Source of the DNA: Candidatus Helarchaeota archaeon
Lineage (GTDB): Archaea > Asgardarchaeota > Lokiarchaeia > Helarchaeales > JABXJV01
Direction of reading: 5' to 3'
Length of the DNA: 8,341 nt
Assembly: GCA_013375355.1 (NCBI GenBank)
Contig: JABXJV010000524.1
Location: 1-8,341, forward strand
Part shown: positions 1 through 6,324 of the stretch, in pieces
How positions within the stretch are numbered: the first letter of the stretch is position 1
Layout: the number at the start of each line of letters is the position of its first letter
Translations under genes and position numbers: made by a program
The notes under the pieces: generated by a model
The model's input: the letters and a program-made list of their open reading frames with translations, nothing else
Database searches by the model: none
What the model was told of the DNA's origin: nothing

Positions 1-494
1 ATAATGGCGGGGTTATTTACAATTGCTCTTGCAATAGCAACTCTCTGTCTTTCTCCGCCTGAAATTTCATTTGGTTTATGACGGAATCTTTCTCCAAGTC
101 CAACTCTCTCAAGCGCTTCCAAAGCTTTTTTCCTTCTTTCACTTCTCAGAACGCTACCATAAACCAAAGGTAATTCCACATTGTTCAAAAGGTCAACTCT
201 TGGCAGAAGATTAAATGTCTGAAAAACAAACCCAATCTTTTTATTCCTTATTTCAGCGAGTTGATTATCGTTCATCTCGCTGACATTCTCTTCCTCAAAA
301 AAATAGCTTCCTTCGGAGGGAACATCCAGACAGCCCAATATATTCAATAAAGTTGATTTTCCAGAACCGGAAGGTCCCATTATAGAGACATATTCATTCT
401 TCTTTATCTCAAGGTCTATTCCTCTTAAAGCATGAACACTATCAAGACCCATTTGATATGTCTTCTCTACTCCCATTAATCTTAATACATTCAT
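1..494 (-). CDS. ABC transporter ATP-binding protein, LolD/MacB-like (3' end cut by window edge)
   Basis: This is the nucleotide-binding subunit of an ABC transporter; it would hydrolyse ATP on the cytoplasmic face of a membrane complex. I read 164 codons from an ATG at 494 with no stop before base 1. Visible motifs are Walker [10 protein letters not shown] (residues 40-48), the Q-loop glutamine Q92 in [11 protein letters not shown], and the signature [14 protein letters not shown] (144-157). Walker B, the D-loop and the H-loop lie beyond the edge. The N-terminal pattern (VEKTYQMG...[11 protein letters not shown]) and the NNVELPL segment after the Q-loop are typical of the LolD/MacB/FtsE branch, which works with MacB-like or FtsX-like permeases in lipoprotein export, efflux or cell division. 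No permease is visible; it would be expected downstream, off the window. The signature reads ISGGE rather than LSGGQ, a conservative variant common in this branch. A weak GAAAG site precedes the ATG. Family assignment is firm; the substrate is unknown. Confidence 0.93.
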   Translation of the reverse strand, partial: MNVLRLMGVEKTYQMGLDSVHALRGIDLEIKKNEYVSIMGPSGSGKSTLLNILGCLDVPSEGSYFFEEENVSEMNDNQLAEIRNKKIGFVFQTFNLLPRVDLLNNVELPLVYGSVLRSERRKKALEALERVGLGERFRHKPNEISGGERQRVAIARAIVNNPAI

Positions 495-532
495 AACTAT
501 CTTTCAATTAATTTTAAGGTTATTGCAGATTT

Positions 533-559
533 ACTATAATAAATACAATCTTATATCAA
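533..559 (-). promoter_or_regulatory. Possible sigma70-type promoter for the ABC ATPase gene
   Basis: On the minus strand, TTGATA (bases 559-554) and TATAGT (538-533) each match five of six consensus positions, but the spacer is only 15 bases. The predicted start of transcription would be about 30 bases upstream of the ATG at 494. The 152-base gap after cca makes a separate promoter plausible. No clear terminator hairpin follows the cca stop, so read-through from cca is equally possible. The call is weak because chance matches are common in sequence this AT-rich. Confidence 0.28.
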
Positions 560-646
560 AAAAATTCATAATTATTTTTTGGTGAAGAAATTATGTGAAA
601 AGGGCTAAAGGAAAACGCACTTAAAAAATCTTGAAATAAACCTGTT

Positions 647-2044
647 TTATTCAGAAAGGATGTTGTCTTTTATTTTGAGCAGGTATTCAAATGCTTTATC
701 ATGGTCGTTGGGAATAATTCCATCGAGGATTGCATCTTCGATTTTCTTTTTCAAAATTCCCACCTTTTTCCCTGGTTTGATATTGCAAACCTCCATAATC
801 TCGTGACCATTAACTGGTGATTTAAACTCCCTGAGGCGGTCTTTTTCCTTAACCTCATCAATTCTTTTTATTACACGGTTAAAATTCTGGAGATGCACAG
901 CGGCTCTTTGAGGATTGCTCGACGTTATATCTGCTTTGCAGAGTGTCATCAGGTCGTCAAGGTCATCCTCTGCCTCAACTATAAACCTTCTTATAGCACT
1001 GTCAGTAACATTCTCTTCGGAGAGTGAAATGGGACGAAGGTGCATCCTTATAAGTTTTTGAGCATAATTGCCAAGGCTTGAGGGGAGTCTCATATTTTTC
1101 ACTATCTCTTTTACCATTTTTGAACCGAGTTCATCATGACCATAAAACGTCCATCCAGATTCGGGATGAAACCTTTTAGTCAGAGGTTTTGCAATATCAT
1201 GCATTAATGCAGCAAACCTTAAATCTAAATCATCGGACTTTTCAGCAACATTATCCACAACCTTTAAGGTATGAAGAAACACATCTTTATGTAAATAACC
1301 ATTCTGGTTTTCAACCCCACTCAAACTATTTAATTCGGGGAAGATTATTTCCAAAAGTTCGCTGTATTTCAATAATTTAAATCCCAAAGATGGTTTTTTT
1401 AAAGAAAGTATTTTCATTAATTCATTTGATATTCTCTCCTTGGATACAATATTTATCCGTTCTTTCAAATTTTTTATTGCGTTATATACCGATTTTTCTA
1501 TTCTGAATCCGAATTGTGCGGCAAATCTAATTGCCCTCAGCATCCTTAACGGGTCATCGCTAAATGAGATGTCTGGTTCAACTGGGGTTCTTATTAACTT
1601 TTTATTTATGTCCTCAATTCCACCAAAGAGGTCGATTATATCACCTTTAGATTTGAAATTTACTTTTCTTGCGAGTGTGTTTATAGTAAAATCCCTTCTT
1701 TTAAGGTCTTCTATAATTGTTCCCTCGCTCACCTTAGGTTTTCTTGAATCAGGTTCGTAAACCTCTTTTCGTGCACCTGCAAATTCAATCTTCAAATTTT
1801 TATACCATAAAACTGCTGTTCCGAACTCGCTGAATTCCAATGGACTCCCTGCTTTCAGTCTCTCTGCAACTATCTTTGCAAACCTCACACCATCTCCTAT
1901 TACAAGAAAGTCTATATCTTCGGTTTCTATACCGAGAAGTTCGTTTCTAATGCAGCCGCCGACCAAATAAACATCAGTATTTTCCTCATCCCCAATCTTC
2001 CCGATAAAATCGATTAAATCCTCTTTATTCAAAAAATCTTCCAT
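647..2044 (-). CDS. cca: CCA tRNA nucleotidyltransferase (class II, with HD domain)
   Basis: This enzyme adds or repairs the 3'-terminal CCA of tRNAs using CTP and ATP, in the cytoplasm. With the start at 2044 it has 465 residues. The head domain holds VYLVGGCIRNELLG (GG and R at 29-33) and the metal-binding DID (43-45), followed by RRDFTIN (115-121), DDPLRMLRAIRF (162-173) and the ERISNE segment near 202-207, which is the usual poly(A) polymerase/CCA order. A C-terminal HD phosphohydrolase-type domain has H257, H281-D282 (HDIAKP) and H302-D303, a form I associate with Bacteroidetes-like CCA enzymes. The frame stays open to an ATG at 2161 (504 residues), but those 39 extra codons run through a strong RNA hairpin, lack a ribosome binding site and resemble no family sequence. 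The ATG at 2044 gives the usual short lead into the GG motif. It too lacks a clear Shine-Dalgarno site. An A-adding-only enzyme cannot be excluded by eye. Confidence 0.93.
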   Translation of the reverse strand: MEDFLNKEDLIDFIGKIGDEENTDVYLVGGCIRNELLGIETEDIDFLVIGDGVRFAKIVAERLKAGSPLEFSEFGTAVLWYKNLKIEFAGARKEVYEPDSRKPKVSEGTIIEDLKRRDFTINTLARKVNFKSKGDIIDLFGGIEDINKKLIRTPVEPDISFSDDPLRMLRAIRFAAQFGFRIEKSVYNAIKNLKERINIVSKERISNELMKILSLKKPSLGFKLLKYSELLEIIFPELNSLSGVENQNGYLHKDVFLHTLKVVDNVAEKSDDLDLRFAALMHDIAKPLTKRFHPESGWTFYGHDELGSKMVKEIVKNMRLPSSLGNYAQKLIRMHLRPISLSEENVTDSAIRRFIVEAEDDLDDLMTLCKADITSSNPQRAAVHLQNFNRVIKRIDEVKEKDRLREFKSPVNGHEIMEVCNIKPGKKVGILKKKIEDAILDGIIPNDHDKAFEYLLKIKDNILSE

Positions 2045-2105
2045 TTTAAAATATTTATTCTTGAAATTTTTTTTGAAAAAAAGTTTGATATTCGCCACAG
2101 ATGAC

Positions 2106-2117
2106 CCGCCAAGACGG
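2106..2117 (-). other. Small hairpin in the cca leader (CUUG tetraloop)
   Basis: Read on the minus strand, CCGTCTTGGCGG can fold as a 4-bp stem (CCGU with GCGG, including one U·G pair) around a CUUG loop. It directly follows a run of seven T, 62 bases before the chosen cca start. Alone it is too short to mean much. It lies in the same leader as the larger hairpin at 2135-2175, and its wobble pair also favours the minus-strand transcript. Confidence 0.35.
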
Positions 2118-2134
2118 AAAAAAATTTCTATTAA

Positions 2135-2175
2135 ATATTTAACCCACAGGCTTCTGCCCATGGGTTGTTAAATAT
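2135..2175 (-). other. Strong RNA hairpin between the phosphatase gene and cca
   Basis: On the minus strand the arms are ATATTT + AACCCATGGGC, loop AGAA, then GCCTGTGGGTT + AAATAT. This gives an 11-bp upper stem and a 6-bp A/U lower stem, joined with a 3-base bulge (AAC) on the 5' side. Two adjacent inner pairs are U·G and G·U in minus-strand RNA but would be C/A mismatches in plus-strand RNA, so the structure is suited to the minus transcript, the direction of the neighbouring genes. It begins 30 bases after the phosphatase stop. No U-run follows the stem immediately (UUAAUAGAAA comes first, then seven U), so it is not a textbook terminator. It may be a processing or stabilising structure, a weak terminator, or part of a cca leader. 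Presence is certain from the bases; function is inferred. Confidence 0.75.
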
Positions 2176-2205
2176 CATATATTAAATAAAACTTATTTAA
2201 CAAAA

Positions 2206-2871
2206 TCATCTACTGTTTTCAGAATGAAAACAAGATGGATATTTTTGCTTTAAAACCTTTAAAATATCATTGAAATCATTAAAATTATAGCATAATATGT
2301 TATTTTCTGAACAATAATCAAAAAAATCTCCCTTGGCAAAAATAACATCAGCATAAGATGCCGCACATCTGTCAGAATATCCATCTCCTATATAAACAGA
2401 TACTTCGCTGTCCGATTTCAATCTTTCTATTTGTAATCCTTTACAATTTGCACACTTAGGACATTTAGGGTCGTAATAAGGGAACTCCGGTCTTACCCGA
2501 TTATTATCATAAAGAATCAATCTATTAGCATAGTATTTAATATCTTCAAGACTATACTTTTCAAGGACTTTATTTATATAATAATCAAAACCATCACTAA
2601 TAATAACCAGTTCAATATTATTTTTATAAAGTTCATTAACAAAGTTTATAAACGAAGTTTCGATTTCTTGATTATTAAGAAGTTTATCAATCTCTTCTTT
2701 TGTAGCCCTCACCAGAGAACACTCGAGAATCAGACACTCTCTTGTAGTTATTTTTCCATTCATCCAGTCATCCACAACATCCATTCTCTTTTTCATCATA
2801 AATGTATTAAAGAATTGCGCACCAACATCTTTAACAGTAATTGTTCCATCAAAGTCGCAAAAAACTTTCAT
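2206..2871 (-). CDS. MtnX-like HAD superfamily phosphatase
   Basis: This is a 221-residue HAD subfamily IB phosphatase, probably cytoplasmic and acting on a small phosphorylated metabolite. Motif I is DFDGT (nucleophile D6, acid D8), motif II is IISDG (S92), motif III uses K144, and motif IV is GDGYSD (163-167 containing D163 and D167). The insert CPKCANCK (Cys137, 140, 143) matches the Cys-rich loop just before the lysine in MtnX, the 2-hydroxy-3-keto-5-methylthiopentenyl-1-phosphate phosphatase of methionine salvage. The three cysteines may bind a metal. No other salvage gene is in the window, so the MtnX reaction is only one possibility; a phosphoserine-phosphatase-like role or another sugar-phosphate substrate is also open. 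The ATG at 2871 has AAGG seven bases upstream. It follows ctpA by 23 bases, consistent with cotranscription. Superfamily is firm; substrate is uncertain. Confidence 0.87.
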   Translation of the reverse strand: MKVFCDFDGTITVKDVGAQFFNTFMMKKRMDVVDDWMNGKITTRECLILECSLVRATKEEIDKLLNNQEIETSFINFVNELYKNNIELVIISDGFDYYINKVLEKYSLEDIKYYANRLILYDNNRVRPEFPYYDPKCPKCANCKGLQIERLKSDSEVSVYIGDGYSDRCAASYADVIFAKGDFFDYCSENNILCYNFNDFNDILKVLKQKYPSCFHSENSR

Positions 2872-2894
2872 TATTTCGCCTTAATATCAATCTT

Positions 2895-4553
2895 TTAATT
2901 CATAGAACCCTTACTAATGTGTATATCTTTCAATAACTGGTTATATTTATCAGGGTCGCTAAGTATTCTAACAGCCTCCTTCAAGTCAACATCATCATCA
3001 ATTGTTGATTCAATTTTTGCTATTTCCCCTCCTATAACCCAGTTTATCTCCTTTTTAAGACTATAGACAATAAAGGGGTCAGAAAAAGCGAAGTCATATC
3101 TATTTTTTTCAATGGTAATTTTCTTTAACTTTTTAATATAATTTTCAAATTCGGTGCCGTAATTTTTCTTAATTCCTATTTCTTCCAGTTTCTCGATTTC
3201 CTTAAAACCACTCTCTTTTGTTTTAAATCTGCTTTGAATGACGAATTCCTTAAACTGGTCTAAAATCTCATTATCTATCTCAACTTTCTGGAGGTTTGGA
3301 TGTTTGTTAGCATAACTAATAGCAAATTTCAGAAATTTTAACTGGTCTAATAATTCCGATATAAAGTTATTATCATTCGAAACAACAATATCTGGAGTAA
3401 TCCCACCGCTTCCGCTAACAATCCTGCCTGCTTTGGTATAATAAACATTTTCTTTGTCATCAATTTCTTCATCAGAACTAATCTTTGTTCCATCAATGCA
3501 CCTCCCACTTGGAGTGTAATACCTTGCAGTAGTGATTTTCAGTGCTGTTTCTGGCGTAGGATAAAAAATGGTCTGCACTAATCCCTTACCAAATGTTTTT
3601 CTGCCAATTATAATTCCTCTGTCGAGGTCTTGAATTGCACCTGCTAAAATTTCTGAGGCACTGGCACTAACATCGTCAACTATAACTATAAGAGGTTTGT
3701 CATAATAAATTGGATTTTTCTTTGACCTATGCACAGAATTAAACTTATTGTTTCTTCCTTTAGTTGAAACTATCAATTCTCCCTTTTTTACGAACAGGTC
3801 AACTACACTAATCGCCGATATTAAAAGACCTCCAGGATTACCTCTGAGGTCTAATATCAGTCCATTAAGACCGGATTTTTGAAATTCCTGGATTGTTCTA
3901 ACCAGTTCCCCGGAAACGTTTTTAGAAAAATGGCTTAATTTTATATATCCAATATTGTTATCCATCATCTTACAATATGGAATATCCTTCACTCGAATAT
4001 TTCTCCTTGTAATCGCAAAATCAAGCGTTCCCAGTACTCCTTCTCTTTTTATTGTCAATTTTACCTTTGTTCCCGGCTTCCCCTTAATCATATTTGTTAT
4101 TTCATCTATTTTCAGCCCTTTCGTATCAATCCCATCAACCTTAACAACAACGTCTCCCGGTCTAATACCTGCTTCTTTTGCTGGTGAATCTTCCGTAGGG
4201 GAAACTATTGTAAACTCACCTTCAATCATAGTTACATAGGATCCAATCCCTCCATATTTTCCAGTAGTAATTGACTTTAACTGACTTGCCCTGGATTTAC
4301 CATAAAAAGTTGTGTATGGGTCAAGTTCTCCAAGTATTGCATCTATTCCCGATTTTATTAATTTCGACTCTTTTATCTCTTCAACATATTTGTTCTTTAC
4401 CTCTCTAAATATTTTGCTCAGCAATCTAAAATCAAGTTCATCATCAATCGGGGAGGAGAATATAAGTTCATATCCGTAATGGAATATACTAAGTGTGAAA
4501 ATTACCAGCAATATTACAATAAATGTGGTATATGTCCTTTTGAATTTAATCAT
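2895..4553 (-). CDS. ctpA: Carboxy-terminal processing protease, S41 family (CtpA/Prc type)
   Basis: This is a serine protease of the envelope that trims or degrades substrates from their C-terminus. The 552-residue protein starts with a basic stretch and a hydrophobic segment (about 11-32) that serves as a signal or anchor; there is no lipobox cysteine. The N-terminal helical region includes GELDPYTTFY (75-84). The PDZ domain runs from about 98 to 172, with YGGIGSYV at 100-107 and SPAKEAGIRPGD at 123-134. The S41 core follows: DLRGNPGGLL (235-244), catalytic Ser298 in SASASE, Lys323 in TFGKG and Gln327. The 25- and 4-residue spacings match the Ser/Lys/Gln arrangement of CtpB-like enzymes. 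GGITPDIVV closes the core, and a long charged C-terminal tail of about 150 residues follows. The start at 4553 has AAAAGGGA just upstream and comes 44 bases after the phosphatidyltransferase stop. The physiological substrate is unknown. Confidence 0.95.
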   Translation of the reverse strand: MIKFKRTYTTFIVILLVIFTLSIFHYGYELIFSSPIDDELDFRLLSKIFREVKNKYVEEIKESKLIKSGIDAILGELDPYTTFYGKSRASQLKSITTGKYGGIGSYVTMIEGEFTIVSPTEDSPAKEAGIRPGDVVVKVDGIDTKGLKIDEITNMIKGKPGTKVKLTIKREGVLGTLDFAITRRNIRVKDIPYCKMMDNNIGYIKLSHFSKNVSGELVRTIQEFQKSGLNGLILDLRGNPGGLLISAISVVDLFVKKGELIVSTKGRNNKFNSVHRSKKNPIYYDKPLIVIVDDVSASASEILAGAIQDLDRGIIIGRKTFGKGLVQTIFYPTPETALKITTARYYTPSGRCIDGTKISSDEEIDDKENVYYTKAGRIVSGSGGITPDIVVSNDNNFISELLDQLKFLKFAISYANKHPNLQKVEIDNEILDQFKEFVIQSRFKTKESGFKEIEKLEEIGIKKNYGTEFENYIKKLKKITIEKNRYDFAFSDPFIVYSLKKEINWVIGGEIAKIESTIDDDVDLKEAVRILSDPDKYNQLLKDIHISKGSMN

Positions 4554-4597
4554 ATATTCCCTTTTAAAATTGTAAATGTTTTTTATTCAATGTATTT

Positions 4598-5317
4598 TTA
4601 TATATCCTGTTTCTGGAGGTCTTCTCCTTCTTTTTCTTCTTTTACAGCAAGCTTAAAACTATACGTCTCTTTCCAGACATAATACAGCCTTTGCACAGCG
4701 GTAAAATTTGCACCGATAGCTATGAACCATATTACAACAATAAGTGAAATTGGATAAGATGGCGAAACAAAGGTAATATCACCAAATAAAGCACCGACTG
4801 CTAAAAAGACAATTCTTTCTGCTCTCTGCATTATACCCACTCTGCACTGTACCCCCAGAGCTTCAGCCCTTGCCCTAATATAACTTACCATAAGCGAACC
4901 GCTAATTGCAATAAACACAGCAATAGAATTAGTATACATCCCATTTGCAACAAAATAAAAAAAGACGCCTAAAAACATTATCACTTCTGAATACCTGTCA
5001 ATAGCAGAATCATAAAGAGCACCGAACTTTGAACCTAATCCAGTAGCTCTGGCTACTTTACCATCTATCACATCGCATGTGCCTGCTACCATTATTGATA
5101 AACCAGCCCAGAAAAAATAGCCTTTTCCTTTTGCGAGTAATACCGCAGATAGTATGCTAAGTAATAAACCAAATGTGGTTAATGAATTCGGATGAATTCC
5201 TCTCTTTATCAAGAAACTAACGAGAGGATTTATTAATTTATAATAAACGTCTTGAATACAATTAGGAAGTAAATTTATCTTCCGCTCTTTAAAAATTGAA
5301 TCAGATATTTTTGACAT
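4598..5317 (-). CDS. CDP-alcohol phosphatidyltransferase (PgsA / phosphatidylinositol-phosphate-synthase-like)
   Basis: This integral membrane enzyme moves a phosphatidyl group from CDP-diacylglycerol to an alcohol acceptor. The signature D-x2-D-G-x2-A-R-x8-G-x3-D-x3-D is complete, with D82, D85, G86, A89, R90, G99, D103 and D107. Several hydrophobic segments follow (about 46-62, 112-125, 128-150, 165-180 and 195-212). The motifs SYIRARAEALG and MQRAERIV resemble the inositol-phosphate-using branch (bacterial PIP synthase, archaeal AIP synthase) more than classical glycerol-phosphate PgsA, but I cannot settle the acceptor by eye. The frame extends to a TTG at 5350 that overlaps rsmI by 20 bases. 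I chose the ATG at 5317 (239 residues) because AAAGGA lies nine bases upstream, overlapping the rsmI stop, which suggests translational coupling. The C-terminus is a charged tail rich in K and E. Confidence 0.9.
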   Translation of the reverse strand: MSKISDSIFKERKINLLPNCIQDVYYKLINPLVSFLIKRGIHPNSLTTFGLLLSILSAVLLAKGKGYFFWAGLSIMVAGTCDVIDGKVARATGLGSKFGALYDSAIDRYSEVIMFLGVFFYFVANGMYTNSIAVFIAISGSLMVSYIRARAEALGVQCRVGIMQRAERIVFLAVGALFGDITFVSPSYPISLIVVIWFIAIGANFTAVQRLYYVWKETYSFKLAVKEEKEGEDLQKQDI

Positions 5318-5330
5318 AAAATTTAATCCT

Positions 5331-6017
5331 TTATTTATCTTTTCCTTCAATAATTAAAACGAACTCCCCTCTTGGTTTTTTTTCAGAAAATAGATTTAAT
5401 GCTGAATTTATATCAGTTCTGATAAATTCTTCATAAACTTTGGTTATCTCTCTGGCTATGGAAATCTTTCTATTTCCCAAGAAATTTCTAATGTCTTCAA
5501 GGGTTTTTATAAGTCTGTGAGGAGATTCAAAAAGAACAATAGTCCTTACTTCATCCTTTAATTGTAAAAGTCTTTTCTTTCTGCCTTTTTTGGCTGGTAT
5601 AAAACCTTCAAAAACGAACCTATCATTAGGAAGACCTGATGCCACTACACCGGCAAGAAGAGCAGAAGCACCAGGTACAGGAACTATCTTAATCCCTTCA
5701 CTAATAACTCTTTTTATTAAATAATACAAAGGGTCAGAGATACCGGGTGTTCCAGAATCTGAAACAAGCGCTATTGAACTTTTTTCCTGTAATTTTTTTA
5801 ATATCTTTGGCGTAGTCTTCTCTTTATTAATATCATTATAACTTATAAGAGGTTTTCTTATTCCATAACGGTCAAGAAGAATTTTAGTTCTTCTTGTGTC
5901 TTCAGATGCTATCAAATCAACTGATGAAAGAACCTCAACTGCTCGATAAGTTATGTCTTTAAGATTACCAATTGGTGTACTAACTATATACAAATTCGAA
6001 CAATTGTCATTTATCAT
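5331..6017 (-). CDS. rsmI: 16S rRNA (cytidine1402-2'-O)-methyltransferase RsmI
   Basis: RsmI uses S-adenosylmethionine to 2'-O-methylate C1402 in the decoding centre of 16S rRNA. The 228-residue protein has the SAM-dependent tetrapyrrole-methylase fold with the family motifs in order: LYIVSTPIGNLKDIT (9-23), SEDTRRT (38-44), ALVSDSGTPGISDP (83-96), VPVPGASA (112-119), FEGFIPAKKGRKK (136-148), ESPHRL, AREITKVYEE and GEFVLIIEG at the end. It ends soon after the catalytic core, shorter than the roughly 280-residue proteobacterial form, as in many Bacteroidetes-like genomes. The usual SYHEHN motif reads SYNDIN (59-64). The ATG at 6017 has an AT-only leader with no visible Shine-Dalgarno site. It is the first gene of the minus-strand run and is preceded by a promoter-like sequence at 6060-6088. 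Confidence 0.96.
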   Translation of the reverse strand: MINDNCSNLYIVSTPIGNLKDITYRAVEVLSSVDLIASEDTRRTKILLDRYGIRKPLISYNDINKEKTTPKILKKLQEKSSIALVSDSGTPGISDPLYYLIKRVISEGIKIVPVPGASALLAGVVASGLPNDRFVFEGFIPAKKGRKKRLLQLKDEVRTIVLFESPHRLIKTLEDIRNFLGNRKISIAREITKVYEEFIRTDINSALNLFSEKKPRGEFVLIIEGKDK

Positions 6018-6059
6018 ATTAAAAAATAAAAAAAATTTATTCTTATTTTTTATTGCTTT

Positions 6060-6088
6060 ATATTAATAATAAAAAAATTAAAAGTCAA
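6060..6088 (-). promoter_or_regulatory. rsmI: Probable sigma70-type promoter for the rsmI gene run
   Basis: On the minus strand, TTGACT (6088-6083; five of six consensus positions) and TAATAT (6065-6060; four of six) are separated by 17 bases, the ideal spacing. Transcription would start near 6053, giving a leader of about 36 bases before the rsmI ATG at 6017. The -35 box is one of very few G/C-containing spots in the region, which adds some weight. Confidence 0.45.
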
Positions 6089-6263
6089 GTGTCATTAATA
6101 AAATACCTATTGTAATTGTTGTTTTAAATTAATATATTAAGGCACTTATAAACAAAATAACATTTGTGAAAATATGAATTATATTTAAATTATTATTCTT
6201 AAAATGGAAATAAATGCACTATCTTAATAAATTTTTATAAATATTCTATTTTCATATTATAGG

Positions 6264-6282
6264 GACAGAACACTGTTGTGTC
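6264..6282. repeat. Imperfect 19-base palindrome, operator-like or REP-like
   Basis: The sequence GACAGAACACTGTTGTGTC is symmetrical about base 6273, with eight of nine positions pairing (only G6268/G6278 fails). It has 9 G/C of 19 in a region of about 15% GC. It begins just after a TATTAT box (6255-6260), where a repressor site would overlap a transcription start. It lies 43-61 bases upstream of the first glycosyltransferase ATG. It could be a dimeric regulator site or a decayed copy of a dispersed palindromic repeat. Confidence 0.5.
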
Positions 6283-6302
6283 TATACATTAAATATATTT
6301 TT

Positions 6303-6314
6303 AATTGTACAATT
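6303..6314. repeat. Perfect 12-base palindrome AATTGTACAATT next to the glycosyltransferase start
   Basis: This sequence is identical to its reverse complement and ends 10 bases before the ATG at 6325, where a ribosome binding site would normally lie; no purine-rich Shine-Dalgarno site is present. It may bind a small dimeric regulator, but a mostly A/T palindrome of this size can arise by chance. Confidence 0.35.
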
Positions 6315-6324
6315 TGGTTATTTT

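Larger units (their letters stand above)
6018..6324. other. Divergent AT-rich intergenic region (about 15% GC)
   Basis: This 307-base gap separates the minus-strand rsmI run from the plus-strand glycosyltransferases, so it should hold promoters for both directions. I counted 47 G/C bases. No credible reading frame, tRNA or terminator is visible. It contains a promoter-like pair for rsmI, an imperfect 19-base palindrome at 6264-6282 and a perfect 12-base palindrome at 6303-6314, listed separately. The stretch 6100-6240 shows only AT-rich low-complexity sequence. Parts of 6200-6260 resemble a -10 box (TATTAT at 6255-6260) for the plus strand, without a convincing -35. Confidence 0.8.

Noticed and set aside
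1189..1760. Plus-strand open frames of 63 and 106 codons inside cca
   Set aside because: They lie opposite a gene with complete family motifs, have no recognisable domain or ribosome binding site, and look like antisense shadows.
2135..2175. Calling the pre-cca hairpin a rho-independent terminator
   Set aside because: The stem is strong, but the bases right after it are AU-mixed (UUAAUAGAAA) and the U-run comes too late for the canonical model. It is kept as an RNA structure of unknown role.
2668..2898. Plus-strand 76-codon frame across the phosphatase gene
   Set aside because: It is antisense to conserved HAD motifs and its translation is low-complexity.
3955..4682. Plus-strand frames of 94 and 67 codons opposite ctpA and the phosphatidyltransferase
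   Set aside because: They are antisense to PDZ and membrane-enzyme sequence with no independent coding evidence.
6018..6240. Short A/T runs and TTAATATATTAA-type palindromes as repeats or origin elements
   Set aside because: In sequence of about 15% GC these arise by chance, and no DnaA-box-like or iterated unit was seen.
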